Source: Opitutia bacterium UBA5964 (GTDB lineage Bacteria > Verrucomicrobiota > Verrucomicrobiia > Opitutales > Coraliomargaritaceae). Taken from it: 25,886 nucleotides of DNA. The stretch spans positions 1 to 25,886 of the forward strand of contig DJBY01000091.1 of assembly GCA_002430605.1 (NCBI GenBank), given 5' to 3'. The notes below the pieces were generated by a model. That model was not told where the DNA came from. It worked only from the letters and a program-made list of their open reading frames with translations, and ran no database searches. Numbering within the stretch: position 1 is the stretch's first letter; each line of letters opens with the position of its first letter. Of this stretch, positions 8,797 through 17,611 are shown piece after piece. Both the position numbers and the translations under genes were made by a program.

Positions 8797-10131
8797 TTAT
8801 GGGAAGACGCCGCGTATTTCGTAAACTTTGTCGATATGCTCGATCGCGGATGCGTAGGAGGCGATACGCATGTTGCAGTTTAAGCGTTTGGACATCTTTA
8901 AGACACGCTCGGCGGAGCGGGTCATTATTTTCTTAAGACGTTCATCGACGAGTTTTTTATCCCAAGTCTCGGATTGGCGGTTTTGTTTCCATTCAAAGTA
9001 ACTAACAGTCACGCCGCCGGCGTTGCAAAGGATGGCGGGCAGCACTTCGACACCTTTTTCGAGAAGGTAGCGCTCAGCGTGGGGTGTGGTGGGAGCGTTG
9101 GCAGCTTCCACCAGTACCTTGCACTGCATGCGCTTAGCGTGTTCGAGGTCGACCATCTGTTCTAGTGCGGCGGGGATGAACAGGTCGACCGGGGTGGAAT
9201 AGAAGGTTTCGTTGCTGACGGCTGTGGCATCGGCAAATCCGTGCACGCCGCCAGTGGCTTTAACGTGTTGCGCGAGTGCTTCGGCGTCGATGCCGTTTTC
9301 GTTAAGAATCGCGCCAGTATGGTCCATCACTGCTTTGAGTGTCGTGCCACGTTTTTGTAGTAGCCGACCTGTCCATGAGCCGACATTGCCGAAGCCGATG
9401 AGGCTGCAGGAGACTTTGTCGAGCTCGATGCCCATGCCGGGGAGCAGGGCATCGAGAACGTAGACGAGGCCTTGGCCGGTGGCTTTTTCACGGCCTTCCG
9501 AGCCGCCGAATTCGAGGGGCTTACCAGTGACAACACCGCGAGCAGTGACCTTGCTTGAGGACTTGGCAAAGTTTATATAGGTGTCGGCCATCCACGCCAT
9601 GACTTGAGAGTTGGTGCCGACGTCGGGGGCGGGGATGTCGTAGTCGGGGCCGATATTGTCGCCCAGCGCGGAGGTGAGCCGACGGGTGACGCGCATGAGT
9701 TCGCCCTCGCTGACGCCTCGTGGGTCGATGCGGAGCGCGCCTTTGGCACCGCCGAAAGGGAGGCGGGCGAGTGCGCACTTCATTGTCATGAGCAGGGCGA
9801 GGGTTTTGACCTCGTCGAGTTTGACCTCTGGGTGGTAGCGAATACCGCCTTTGTAGGGGCCGAGTACATTGTTGTGCTGCACGCGGTAGCCTTTGAAGAG
9901 TTGCCAAGAGCCGTCATCCATTTCGACCGGGCAGTGGACCATTATTTCGTTTTTTGGCTGAGTTAGAATCAGTTTCAGCCGGTGGGGTACGTCCAGTGCA
10001 TTAGCCGCCTCGAGCACGGAGCCAATCGTTTGGAAGTAGAGATTGTGCTCGTCGTAGATTTCTTCGAGTTCGTGGAAGATTTCACGAGCGGATTGGCAGG
10101 CAGGGGTATCGCAAGGTTCCATTTGAATCAT
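8797..10131 (-). CDS. gdhA: Glutamate dehydrogenase (Glu/Leu/Phe/Val dehydrogenase family)
   Basis: A 444-residue cytosolic enzyme catalysing reversible oxidative deamination of glutamate to 2-oxoglutarate and ammonium. The N-terminal domain carries GPYKGGIRYHPEV (91-103), and the catalytic set Lys94, Lys118, Lys130 (LPFGGAKGAL) and Asp170 (IPAPDVGTN) is complete; the spacing equals that of clostridial GDH (Lys89, Lys113, Lys125, Asp165). The Rossmann loop is GFGNVG at 246-251, and the second strand ends in an Asp (AVMDHTG), which suggests NAD rather than NADP. The C-terminal VEAANAPTTP and CNAGGVTVSYFEW are characteristic of the family. Glutamate is favoured over branched-chain amino acids by length and overall motifs, but substrate cannot be proven by eye. 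It is divergent from the nuo operon; no neighbouring nitrogen genes are seen. Confidence 0.92.
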   Translation of the reverse strand: MIQMEPCDTPACQSAREIFHELEEIYDEHNLYFQTIGSVLEAANALDVPHRLKLILTQPKNEIMVHCPVEMDDGSWQLFKGYRVQHNNVLGPYKGGIRYHPEVKLDEVKTLALLMTMKCALARLPFGGAKGALRIDPRGVSEGELMRVTRRLTSALGDNIGPDYDIPAPDVGTNSQVMAWMADTYINFAKSSSKVTARGVVTGKPLEFGGSEGREKATGQGLVYVLDALLPGMGIELDKVSCSLIGFGNVGSWTGRLLQKRGTTLKAVMDHTGAILNENGIDAEALAQHVKATGGVHGFADATAVSNETFYSTPVDLFIPAALEQMVDLEHAKRMQCKVLVEAANAPTTPHAERYLLEKGVEVLPAILCNAGGVTVSYFEWKQNRQSETWDKKLVDERLKKIMTRSAERVLKMSKRLNCNMRIASYASAIEHIDKVYEIRGVFP

Positions 10132-10344
10132 GGTAGCTCGCTGGGAACTTCTGACAAGTCTGCTTAATGGATATCTGCGACATTGATTGTTATTCTAAAT
10201 AGCCTGTTTAATGACTTAGATGTATTTAATCTAATGAGGCGGACTTGAAGTTACGATTAAATCAAATTGTAGCTTGCATGAGCAAGGGGGGAAATTAGGG
10301 TCTCAGCCTTTTGGGGAAGCCTACTTGCGGACCTCACAATTAGC
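10132..10344. other. Divergent gap between gdh and the nuo operon
   Basis: 213 bp, AT-rich in its first half. It must contain the gdh promoter (minus) and the nuo promoter (plus), but no convincing box pair was found. A small stem CTTGC/GCAAG with a 4-nt loop lies at 10273-10286. There is no room for, and no trace of, nuoA, which normally precedes nuoB. Confidence 0.45.
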
Positions 10345-10890
10345 ATGCAAAATACAACCATAGCTTATGACAGTAAGGTCGAAGGTGAAGTCATTGTCAC
10401 TCAGGCGGATGCTGTAATTAACTGGATTCGTAAACACTCGGTCTGGCCAATGCCAATGGGCCTCGCTTGTTGCGCGATTGAATTGATGGCCGCAGGCGGC
10501 GCGCGATTCGATATTTCCCGATTCGGAATGGAAGTGATGCGTTTCTCGCCTCGCCAAGCAGATTGCATGATCGTTGCGGGTACGGTGACTTACAAAATGG
10601 CTGAAGTTGTGCGTCGTATTTACGATCAGATGGCTGAGCCGAAATGGGTGGTAGCGATGGGCGCTTGTGCGAGCACAGGCGGGATGTATCGCTCCTATGC
10701 GACGCTGCAAGGCGTGGACCAGATTATCCCAGTAGATGTTTATATTAGTGGGTGTCCTCCGCGTCCGGAGGCACTGCTCGATGCGATGATTAAACTGCAG
10801 GACAAGATTGGCACCGAGCGTTCGGTGAAGAACTTGTTCCCTAAAAAGGCCGATTCGAAAGAAGTAGCCGGAGCTACGAAGGAAAGTTAA
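10345..10890 (+). CDS. nuoB: NADH-quinone oxidoreductase subunit B
   Basis: The 181-residue peripheral-arm subunit carrying the terminal 4Fe-4S cluster N2, which reduces quinone. The unusual N2 ligand set is intact: adjacent Cys42-Cys43 (GLACCAIELM), Cys108 (MGACAS) and Cys137 (YISGCPPRPEALL). FGMEVMRFSPRQADCMIVAGTV is the family core. The lysine/serine-rich tail after about residue 160 is variable. It is the first gene of the operon here. The next start (nuoC) is 3 bp after its stop, and the AAGGAAAG that precedes nuoC lies inside the nuoB 3' end. Confidence 0.97.
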   Translation: MQNTTIAYDSKVEGEVIVTQADAVINWIRKHSVWPMPMGLACCAIELMAAGGARFDISRFGMEVMRFSPRQADCMIVAGTVTYKMAEVVRRIYDQMAEPKWVVAMGACASTGGMYRSYATLQGVDQIIPVDVYISGCPPRPEALLDAMIKLQDKIGTERSVKNLFPKKADSKEVAGATKES

Positions 10891-10893
10891 GCT

Positions 10894-11511
10894 ATGACTA
10901 CCAGTGATTTGGCTCTTCTCAAGGAGCGCTTCGAAACTCTCACAGAGCGCGAGTCTTCCGACCACGTTGCGTTAAACTGCGCCTCGGCACAGTTGATCGA
11001 GTTGTGCACGGCACTACGCGATGACTTTGGCTACGATATGTTGGTTGATGTGACTGCGATCGATTGGGATGCGCAGAGCCCGCGCTTTAGCGGGATCTAC
11101 CACTTCTTTTCGACTACCAAGCACGAGTATTTACGTGTGGCAGCGGATTGCACAAATGATATTAATCCGGCACTGCCGTCGCTGACGGGTTTGTATGCTG
11201 CGGCAAACTGGCACGAACGTGAAACATACGATTTGATGGGCATTCGCTACGAAGGGCACCCAGATTTGACACGTATTTTAATGTGGGATGCTTATCCATA
11301 TCACCCACTGCGTAAGGATTTTCCACTGGCTGGTATCGAAGTGCCACTGCCGGCGGACGATGTCGCTGAGATTACAGGCATGTCTGTAAAGCCTGCGCCA
11401 ATGGTCGGTGGACCATTCGTCTCTTCAGCGGATGGCCCAATGAGTCATACTGAGCCACGAGCTCGTGATGAGAGCTGGAACGAGAAAAAGATAAAACCCT
11501 GCGGTAAATAA
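10894..11511 (+). CDS. nuoC: NADH-quinone oxidoreductase subunit C
   Basis: A 205-residue 30-kDa-type subunit of the peripheral arm that scaffolds subunits B and D; it has no cofactor. The signature WHERETYDLMGIRYEGHPD (about 107-125) followed by RILM and HPLRKDFPL is intact. It is separate from nuoD, not fused as in E. coli. The tail after about residue 165 is a polar extension rich in Ser, Glu and Lys. Start ATG is preceded by AAGGAAAG at 10879-10886. Confidence 0.96.
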   Translation: MTTSDLALLKERFETLTERESSDHVALNCASAQLIELCTALRDDFGYDMLVDVTAIDWDAQSPRFSGIYHFFSTTKHEYLRVAADCTNDINPALPSLTGLYAAANWHERETYDLMGIRYEGHPDLTRILMWDAYPYHPLRKDFPLAGIEVPLPADDVAEITGMSVKPAPMVGGPFVSSADGPMSHTEPRARDESWNEKKIKPCGK

Positions 11512-11523
11512 GAGAATTTTTAA

Positions 11524-12762
11524 ATGGCCACTAGCAAAGAAATTTCAATCGGGGATGCCGGTGCGCGCGCAAGCGAGCTTGAAGGCGAGCTACAAGGCGA
11601 GACCATGATGCTCAACGTCGGGCCGTCACACCCGACCACTCACGGGGTGTTGCGCCTGAAAATGGAGCTCGATGGCGACGTCGTTAAGAAGTGCGAGCCT
11701 GTGCTTGGCTACTTGCACCGCGGTGATGAGAAGATCGCCGAGAGCATGACTTACAATCAGTTCATTCCATATACGGACCGCTTGGACTATATTGCGCCGC
11801 TTTCGAACAATGTCGCATATGCGATGGCTGTTGAGAAACTAGCAAACCTCGAAGTGCCAGAACGTTGCCAGGCAATTCGTTTGCTCTGTTGCGAGTTGGC
11901 ACGTGTCTCCTCGCACTTATTGGGAGTTGGCGTGTACGGAATGGATGCAGGTGCATGGACGGTATTTATGTATACCTTCAGCGAACGTGAAAAACTTTAC
12001 ACGCTGTTCGAAGAATTAACCGGCGCACGTTTTACCACCAGCTACACACGTATCGGCGGTGTCGCACGCGACATTCCTGATGGCTGGTTGGGCCGTGTGC
12101 TTGAATTCTGTAAGGGCGTGTTGCCCGTGCTCGACCAAGTTGATAAGCTGCTGACTCGTAACCGTATCTTTATGGACCGAACCGTCGGTATCGGCACGAT
12201 TTCGAAAGAAGACGCGCTCGCTTATGGTCTGACTGGTCCGAATCTTCGCGCCTGTGGCGTGGATCTTGATTTACGTAAGGATAAGCCATACTTGGGCTAT
12301 GAGAACTACGATTTCGAAGTGCCGATTGGCACCAACGGAGATTGCTACGATCGCTATTTGATGCGTGCGGAGGAGATTCGCCAAAGTGTCGGAATCATTC
12401 GTCAGTGCATTGGTAAATTCCCAGAAGGCTCGTACTATGCAGAAGACGCGAAGAAGATCTTTGCTCCGCAGAAGGCTAAAGTGCTCACCAGCATGGAGGA
12501 ACTGATTCAGAACTTCATGATTGTGACAGAAGGACCACAGATTCCAGCGGGCGAAGTGTATTTCGAAGCCGAAAACCCGAAAGGTGCACTTGGCTTTTTC
12601 ATTCACTCAAAGGGTGGAGGTGTGCCATACCGCATGAAGATCCGCGGCCCGTCATTCTGTAATCTTAGTATCCTCGATAAACTCATTCCAGGCCACTTTC
12701 TTACCGACATCACTGTGATCCTCGGCTCGCTCGACTTCGTGATGGGAGAGTGTGATAGATAG
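11524..12762 (+). CDS. nuoD: NADH-quinone oxidoreductase subunit D
   Basis: The 412-residue 49-kDa subunit that forms the quinone pocket with NuoB. MLNVGPSHPTTHGVLRL (about 29-45) holds the quinone-site His; YLHRGDEKIAE (about 63-73) and SMTYNQFIPYTDRLDY (about 74-89) hold the conserved Tyr. GVYGMDAGAWTVF, ARFTTSYTRIGGVARD and the C-terminal SLDFVMGECDR complete the family. It is an isolated subunit D, about the usual length, with a 20-25-residue N-terminal extension. It lies 12 bp after nuoC. A heptad-repeat array begins directly after its stop codon. Confidence 0.97.
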   Translation: MATSKEISIGDAGARASELEGELQGETMMLNVGPSHPTTHGVLRLKMELDGDVVKKCEPVLGYLHRGDEKIAESMTYNQFIPYTDRLDYIAPLSNNVAYAMAVEKLANLEVPERCQAIRLLCCELARVSSHLLGVGVYGMDAGAWTVFMYTFSEREKLYTLFEELTGARFTTSYTRIGGVARDIPDGWLGRVLEFCKGVLPVLDQVDKLLTRNRIFMDRTVGIGTISKEDALAYGLTGPNLRACGVDLDLRKDKPYLGYENYDFEVPIGTNGDCYDRYLMRAEEIRQSVGIIRQCIGKFPEGSYYAEDAKKIFAPQKAKVLTSMEELIQNFMIVTEGPQIPAGEVYFEAENPKGALGFFIHSKGGGVPYRMKIRGPSFCNLSILDKLIPGHFLTDITVILGSLDFVMGECDR

Positions 12763-12793
12763 AATTAAAAATTAAAGTTAGGAATTATGAATG
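12763..12793. repeat. AT-rich heptad repeats in the nuoD-nuoE gap
   Basis: Directly after the nuoD stop come near-periodic 7-bp units: AATTAAA (12763-12769), a 6-bp AATTAA, AGTTAGG (12776-12782), AATTATG (12783-12789) and a partial AATG. The plus strand reads the AATTARR-like consensus. The gap is 63 bp, large for this operon, and the rest of it has no obvious ribosome-binding site for nuoE. Confidence 0.7.
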
Positions 12794-12825
12794 TTAAGCG
12801 TTTAACTTCTAGCTCCTCTTAAAAG

Positions 12826-13305
12826 ATGAATTTAAAATCCGAAACAATCGAAAAAATTGATAAGCTGGTGCCGCGCTATCCAACGGTGAAGAGCGCTGCG
12901 CTGCCGTTGTGCCACTTGGTGCAAGAGGATCAGGGCTATCTTTCAAACGAGGCAGTGGAGTGGATCGCAGACCGCTTAGATCTACAGCCGATCAACATTC
13001 TTGAGCTGGTAACTTTTTACCCGATGCTTCGGACGAAGCCGACAGGTAAGCACCACGTGCGCGTTTGCCGCACACTACCTTGCGCGTTAGCCGGTGCGTA
13101 TCAGACCTGTCAACGCCTTGAAGAAGAGTTTAACTGTAAGGTCGGTCACACCAGCGAAGATGGTTCTGTGACACTTGATTTTGTCGAGTGCCACGCGGAT
13201 TGTGGTAAAGGCCCAGTCGTGATGGTCGGCGAAGACGAATACACCAATATCGATCCAGATAAAGCATCCGAGCTCGCGGCTAAAATCAAAAACGGCGAAA
13301 TCTAG
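12826..13305 (+). CDS. nuoE: NADH-quinone oxidoreductase subunit E
   Basis: The 159-residue 24-kDa-type thioredoxin-fold subunit of the NADH-dehydrogenase module, binding 2Fe-2S cluster N1a. The four ligands are Cys81 and Cys86 (CRTLPC) and Cys122 and Cys126 (CHADC). The N-terminal helical part (LPLCHLVQEDQGYLSNEAVEW) is typical. ATG 12826 lacks a recognisable Shine-Dalgarno. It works with NuoF and NuoG as the electron-input unit. Confidence 0.96.
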   Translation: MNLKSETIEKIDKLVPRYPTVKSAALPLCHLVQEDQGYLSNEAVEWIADRLDLQPINILELVTFYPMLRTKPTGKHHVRVCRTLPCALAGAYQTCQRLEEEFNCKVGHTSEDGSVTLDFVECHADCGKGPVVMVGEDEYTNIDPDKASELAAKIKNGEI

Positions 13306-13319
13306 TCGCTCCTTTTATT

Positions 13320-13347
13320 CCTAATTTTTAATTTCTAATTTCTAATT
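13320..13347. repeat. AT-rich heptad repeats in the nuoE-nuoF gap
   Basis: Four units in perfect 7-bp phase: CCTAATT (13320), TTTAATT (13327), TCTAATT (13334) and TCTAATT (13341). On the minus strand these read AATTAGA, AATTAGA, AATTAAA, AATTAGG, so orientation is opposite to the array after nuoD. They sit within a 78-bp gap. Confidence 0.8.
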
Positions 13348-13383
13348 GCTTCGCCATTTCCGGCAGACCTCCATCCCAATCAC

Positions 13384-14751
13384 ATGCCAACACCACCAGA
13401 ACATAGGCTTATTTTTAAGCACATCGACGAGCCGGGCTACACCAACGACATCGACTGCTACCTAAAGCACGGTGGTTACGAGCAATTAAAGAAGGCGGTC
13501 ACCATGAAGCCCGAAGACATTTGCGCGGATGTGCTGACATCTGGCGTGCGTGGTCGTGGTGGCGCAGGTTTCCCCGCAGGGATGAAGTGGAAGTTTCTCG
13601 ACCGCAAGTCCGGCAAGCCGATCTACCTTATCTGTAATGCGGATGAATCGGAGCCCGGTACTTTCAAAGACCGTCAAATCATCCACCAAGACCCGCATCA
13701 GCTGATCGAAGGCATGATGTGCTCCGCATTCGCGATTCAGGCAAAGCTCGCCTTCATCTATATTCGCGGTGAGTTTTTCCAAGGCTACAAGATTCTCGAA
13801 CGTGCGATCGAAGAGGCACGCGAAAAGAATTTATTAGGTGATAACATTCTAGGCACCGGTTACTCGTGCGACATCATCGTGCATCGTGGTGCCGGCGCTT
13901 ACATCTGTGGTGAAGAAACTGGCCTGATTGAATCGATCGAAGGCAATCGTGCGAATCCACGTATTAAGCCTCCGTATTTCCCCGCAGCCCTCGGCCTCTA
14001 CCAGTGCCCAACCATCGTCAACAACGTGGAAACGCTGTGCGATGTGAAGCACATCATCGAGCTCGGTGGTCAAGGCTTCTCTGAAATAGGCACTCCAGGC
14101 AATACTGGCACACGTATTTGGTGTGTCTCTGGCCACGTACAAAAGCCCGGCTACTACGAATTTCCGTGTTCTGCAATCACTCTGGGAGAGCTGATCTATG
14201 ACGTTTGCGGTGGTCTCAAGCCTGGGCGCAAGCTAAAGGCAGTCATTCCTGGCGGTTCTTCGGCGAAGGTCTTACGCGCGGATGAACGCTTTACGGGTAA
14301 GCTCAAGGATGGCACCGAGTTTGATTGGGGGATCGAAGATATTCCTATGGATTTTGATAGCCTTGGTTTAGTCGGTTCGATGTCTGGTTCTGGTGGTGTG
14401 ATCGTGATGGACGACTCGACCGACATGGTTGAGGCACTCGCCAACATTAACTATTTTTACGCACACGAAAGTTGCGGTCAGTGCACACCATGTCGCGAAG
14501 GGGTGCCCTGGATGCGTAAGGTCACGCAACGTATGGTCGACGGTGAAGCACGCGAAGAAGATGCACAGCTGCTTAAAGATATTGCCGACCAAATCGCTGG
14601 CCGTACGATTTGTGCGTTCGGTGAAGCGGCCTCTTGGCCGGTGCAGAGCTTTATCGCTAAATTTAATGACGAGTTTGTGGAAAAAGCCCGAACGCAAGCG
14701 GCCCTTCGTAAAGAAGGTAAACCCACAGCTGAGAAAACTACTTTGATTTAA
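13384..14751 (+). CDS. nuoF: NADH-quinone oxidoreductase subunit F
   Basis: The 455-residue 51-kDa-type subunit that oxidises NADH with FMN and passes electrons to 4Fe-4S cluster N3. The FMN/NADH loop GRGGAGFPAGMKW is at 57-69, CNADESEPGTFKDR at 84-97 and GAYICGEETGLIESIEG at 171-187. N3 ligands are Cys364, Cys367 and Cys370 (SCGQCTPCREG) and Cys410 (TICAFGEA). Length is usual for the family. No Shine-Dalgarno is visible before ATG 13384, and the next gene begins 4 bp after the stop. Confidence 0.97.
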   Translation: MPTPPEHRLIFKHIDEPGYTNDIDCYLKHGGYEQLKKAVTMKPEDICADVLTSGVRGRGGAGFPAGMKWKFLDRKSGKPIYLICNADESEPGTFKDRQIIHQDPHQLIEGMMCSAFAIQAKLAFIYIRGEFFQGYKILERAIEEAREKNLLGDNILGTGYSCDIIVHRGAGAYICGEETGLIESIEGNRANPRIKPPYFPAALGLYQCPTIVNNVETLCDVKHIIELGGQGFSEIGTPGNTGTRIWCVSGHVQKPGYYEFPCSAITLGELIYDVCGGLKPGRKLKAVIPGGSSAKVLRADERFTGKLKDGTEFDWGIEDIPMDFDSLGLVGSMSGSGGVIVMDDSTDMVEALANINYFYAHESCGQCTPCREGVPWMRKVTQRMVDGEAREEDAQLLKDIADQIAGRTICAFGEAASWPVQSFIAKFNDEFVEKARTQAALRKEGKPTAEKTTLI

Positions 14752-14755
14752 GACC

Positions 14756-16477
14756 ATGGAAATTCAAAGCATAGTCGAAAATATCACCATCAATATTGAT
14801 GGGCAGGACATTGATGTGCCTAAGGGCATCAACATCATCGAAGCGGTGAAGCTTGCCGGTAAGGGCAAGGAAGTGCCGCATTACTGCTACCACCCAAAAC
14901 TATCGATCGCGGGTAATTGCCGCATGTGTATGGTTGAAATGGGTATGCCGATGCTTGACCGCGGGACTGGCGAGGCCGTTCTCGATGAGAACGGCGTGCA
15001 AAAGATCGGTTGGATGCCAAAGCCGACGATTGCTTGTGCGACCAACGCGTCGCCTGGTATGCACATCCGCACGAATTCTGAGATGGTCAAAGAGTCCCGC
15101 AATGGCGTGACTGAGTTCTTGTTGATCAATCACCCGCTGGATTGCCCGATTTGCGACCAAGCCGGGGAGTGCCGCTTGCAGGAGTTTTCTGCTGATCATG
15201 GCCGTGGTTATAGCCGTTTCATCGAGCAAAAGAATGTAAAACCTAAGCGCACTAAGCTTGGTGCGCGCGTCACTCTAGATGATGAGCGCTGCATCCTGTG
15301 CTCTCGTTGCGTTCGCTTCTCTAAGGAAGTCGCAGGTGAAGACGTGCTCGGTTTTGTTGATCGTGGCACTTACTCAACGCTGACTTGCTACCCGGGTAAA
15401 GGGCTGGAGCACAACTATTCGCTCAATACGGTAGATATCTGCCCAGTGGGTGCGCTCACCAGCACGGACTTTCGTTTCAAGATGCGTGTTTGGTTCCTCA
15501 AGCGCACCAACAGTATTTGCACCGAGAGTAGTATTGGTGCGAATACAGAAATCTGGAGCCGCGAAGGTAAGATATACCGTATCACGCCACGTCGTAATGA
15601 TGCTGTGAATGATACATGGATGACCGACTCAGGTCGTGAACTTTTCAAAGCATCCGAGTCGGATGATCGCCTTACCCATTACACAATCGAAGGCGTGCAC
15701 AAGACTGACGCTGAAACTGCGCAGGCCGCTGCGGATCTGATGAAGACTGGCGATGTGGCACTGATTGGTTCCGCAAATAGTTCGGTCGAGGAGCAGTTCT
15801 TCTATCGCATGATAGCGGATCGCTGTGGTGCATCCGTCTCGTTGGTGAACCATATTGGATCTGGTGATGGCATTCTCTTGTCCGAAGAACGCACCGCAAA
15901 TCTTCGTGGCGCGCTGCTCAATGGCTTAATCACACAACTCCCAGAGGCGGAATTGTCTTTGCTGGCAGGTGAGATCAACTCTGGTGCGATCAACACACTT
16001 GTTGTGGTGAACGAAGACGTCACGAAGCTCGGCATTTCCGCTGATCTACTCGCCAAGGTGAAGCTTGTTTACTTTGGCACACATGCGAATGCAGTGAGCC
16101 AAGTGGCAAATATCGTTTGCCCATCTTTGATGGTCTACGAGAAGGATGGTTCGTTCGTAAATCAAAGTTTCCGCCTGCAGAAATTCAAGGCTGCAGTGCC
16201 TGGTCCATGTGGTATTCAATCCGACATCACCGTGTTGGAAAAAATCGTGGCTAGCTTAGGCGACGAAAAGCCAACTGCTCTGACGATCGACGTCGCATGG
16301 CAGCGCATCGCTGAAAAGATGAGCGCCTTTGAGGGACTCAGTTGGCGTGGGATCTCGGACGAGGGCGTCGCGCTTGATCCGGCACCGTTCATTGATTTAC
16401 CATTCGTTGAAACCAAGAATTTAAAGTTCGATCCAGTCGCGTTCAAGGAGGCGCAAGCCGCTGCCACTCAAGCTTAA
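14756..16477 (+). CDS. nuoG: NADH-quinone oxidoreductase subunit G (short form)
   Basis: The 573-residue 75-kDa-type subunit that carries electrons from NuoF towards NuoI. Ligand sets: 2Fe-2S N1b at Cys44, Cys55, Cys58 and Cys94; N5 at His126, Cys130, Cys133 and Cys139; N4 at Cys179, Cys182, Cys185 and Cys229 (DICPVGALT). The region that would hold the extra N7 cluster keeps only Cys255 (SICTESSIGANTEIW), so N7 is absent. The C-terminal molybdopterin-oxidoreductase-like domain (about 250-573) is strongly shortened relative to E. coli NuoG (908 residues). It starts 4 bp after nuoF and is followed 15 bp later by nuoH. Confidence 0.95.
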   Translation: MEIQSIVENITINIDGQDIDVPKGINIIEAVKLAGKGKEVPHYCYHPKLSIAGNCRMCMVEMGMPMLDRGTGEAVLDENGVQKIGWMPKPTIACATNASPGMHIRTNSEMVKESRNGVTEFLLINHPLDCPICDQAGECRLQEFSADHGRGYSRFIEQKNVKPKRTKLGARVTLDDERCILCSRCVRFSKEVAGEDVLGFVDRGTYSTLTCYPGKGLEHNYSLNTVDICPVGALTSTDFRFKMRVWFLKRTNSICTESSIGANTEIWSREGKIYRITPRRNDAVNDTWMTDSGRELFKASESDDRLTHYTIEGVHKTDAETAQAAADLMKTGDVALIGSANSSVEEQFFYRMIADRCGASVSLVNHIGSGDGILLSEERTANLRGALLNGLITQLPEAELSLLAGEINSGAINTLVVVNEDVTKLGISADLLAKVKLVYFGTHANAVSQVANIVCPSLMVYEKDGSFVNQSFRLQKFKAAVPGPCGIQSDITVLEKIVASLGDEKPTALTIDVAWQRIAEKMSAFEGLSWRGISDEGVALDPAPFIDLPFVETKNLKFDPVAFKEAQAAATQA

Positions 16478-16492
16478 AGCAAATTGCCGGAT

Positions 16493-17599
16493 ATGGAATT
16501 CATAACCAATACACTGCCGTTTACATTGCCGATTGTTTTCTCAATCGCTATGATCTCGGTCTTCATGGGGCTTTGCAGTTACTCCGTTCTCGCGGAGCGC
16601 AAGGTTTCCAGTTGGATTCAAGGCCGCACTGGCCCGAATCGTACACGTTTGCCGTTACTCGGACATATTCCGATTCTCGGCAACATCCTAACACGCTTGG
16701 GCATCTTCCAACCCGTCGCTGATGGTTTAAAATTCCTGTTTAAGGAAGAGATCACTCCTGGCCACGTGAAGAAGGGGTATTACTACTTAGCTCCGATTTT
16801 AGCCTTGGCGCCAGCACTCACCACAATGGTGGTGCTACCGTTTGGTCGCTATGTTGATCCATCCGGTGTCGTGCAACCTCTGGTGCTAGCTAACATCGAC
16901 GTTGGCATGCTGTTCATCTTAGGTGTTTCTTCACTGGGTGTGTATGGCATCGTCCTCGCTGGTTGGTCCTCCAATAGTAAATATCCGTTTCTTGGTGCGA
17001 TCCGTGCATCCGCACAAATGGTCTCTTATGAACTAGCGATGGGGCTTTCGATCCTACCGGTATTCATGTGGGCTTCTGCGCCAGGCACAGACTATGGTCT
17101 GTCACTTTTCGGTGTGGTCGAGGCACAATCAGGGCTCTGGTTGATCATTTGGCAGCCACTGTCTGCATTGATCTTTCTCGTCTCCGTCTTTGCGGAAACC
17201 AATCGTTTGCCATTCGATATGGCGGAGTCGGAAACCGACCTCGTTGGTGGTTTCCATACCGAGTATGGTTGCTTCAAATTCGGGCTGTTTTTCGTAGCCG
17301 AGTATGCGCACGTCATCATGGGCTCGGCACTGTTCGTGTTGATGTTCCTAGGTGGGTGGAATTTCCTACCAGGATTGGCAGATCCTTGGGGCGCCAGTCA
17401 GTTCGGCGCAGTGCTTTCGGTACTGTGGTTCATGGCCAAGGTCTTCTTTATGATCTTCTTCTTCATTTGGGTACGCTGGACGCTACCTCGCTTCCGCTAT
17501 GACCAAGTGATGGCACTGGGCTGGAAGATTTTGCTACCACTTGCGATCGGTAATTTGATCCTCAACACAGTGCTCATCGCGATCTACGACACACTTTAA
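16493..17599 (+). CDS. nuoH: NADH-quinone oxidoreductase subunit H
   Basis: The 368-residue membrane subunit at the junction of the two arms; it forms the quinone entry channel. About eight hydrophobic helices are visible. Conserved loops are present: AERKVSSWIQGRTGPNR near the N-terminus, DGLKFLFKEE, SVFAETNRLPFDMAESETDL and GFHTEYG with FFVAEYAHV. The frame is open from a TTG at 16484, but the ATG at 16493 gives the usual short N-terminus and is preferred. Neither start has a clear ribosome-binding site. Confidence 0.95.
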   Translation: MEFITNTLPFTLPIVFSIAMISVFMGLCSYSVLAERKVSSWIQGRTGPNRTRLPLLGHIPILGNILTRLGIFQPVADGLKFLFKEEITPGHVKKGYYYLAPILALAPALTTMVVLPFGRYVDPSGVVQPLVLANIDVGMLFILGVSSLGVYGIVLAGWSSNSKYPFLGAIRASAQMVSYELAMGLSILPVFMWASAPGTDYGLSLFGVVEAQSGLWLIIWQPLSALIFLVSVFAETNRLPFDMAESETDLVGGFHTEYGCFKFGLFFVAEYAHVIMGSALFVLMFLGGWNFLPGLADPWGASQFGAVLSVLWFMAKVFFMIFFFIWVRWTLPRFRYDQVMALGWKILLPLAIGNLILNTVLIAIYDTL

Positions 17600-17611
17600 A
17601 ACGCAACTAGT

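Noticed and set aside
9521..9907. A 128-codon Arg/Pro-rich frame on the minus strand inside gdh
   Set aside because: It is an alternative frame of gdh with composition typical of out-of-frame GC-rich sequence and no recognisable domain.
10321..10965. A 214-codon minus-strand ORF antisense to nuoB and nuoC
   Set aside because: It lies opposite two strongly conserved genes, has no domain signal and is explained as a shadow of their codon bias.
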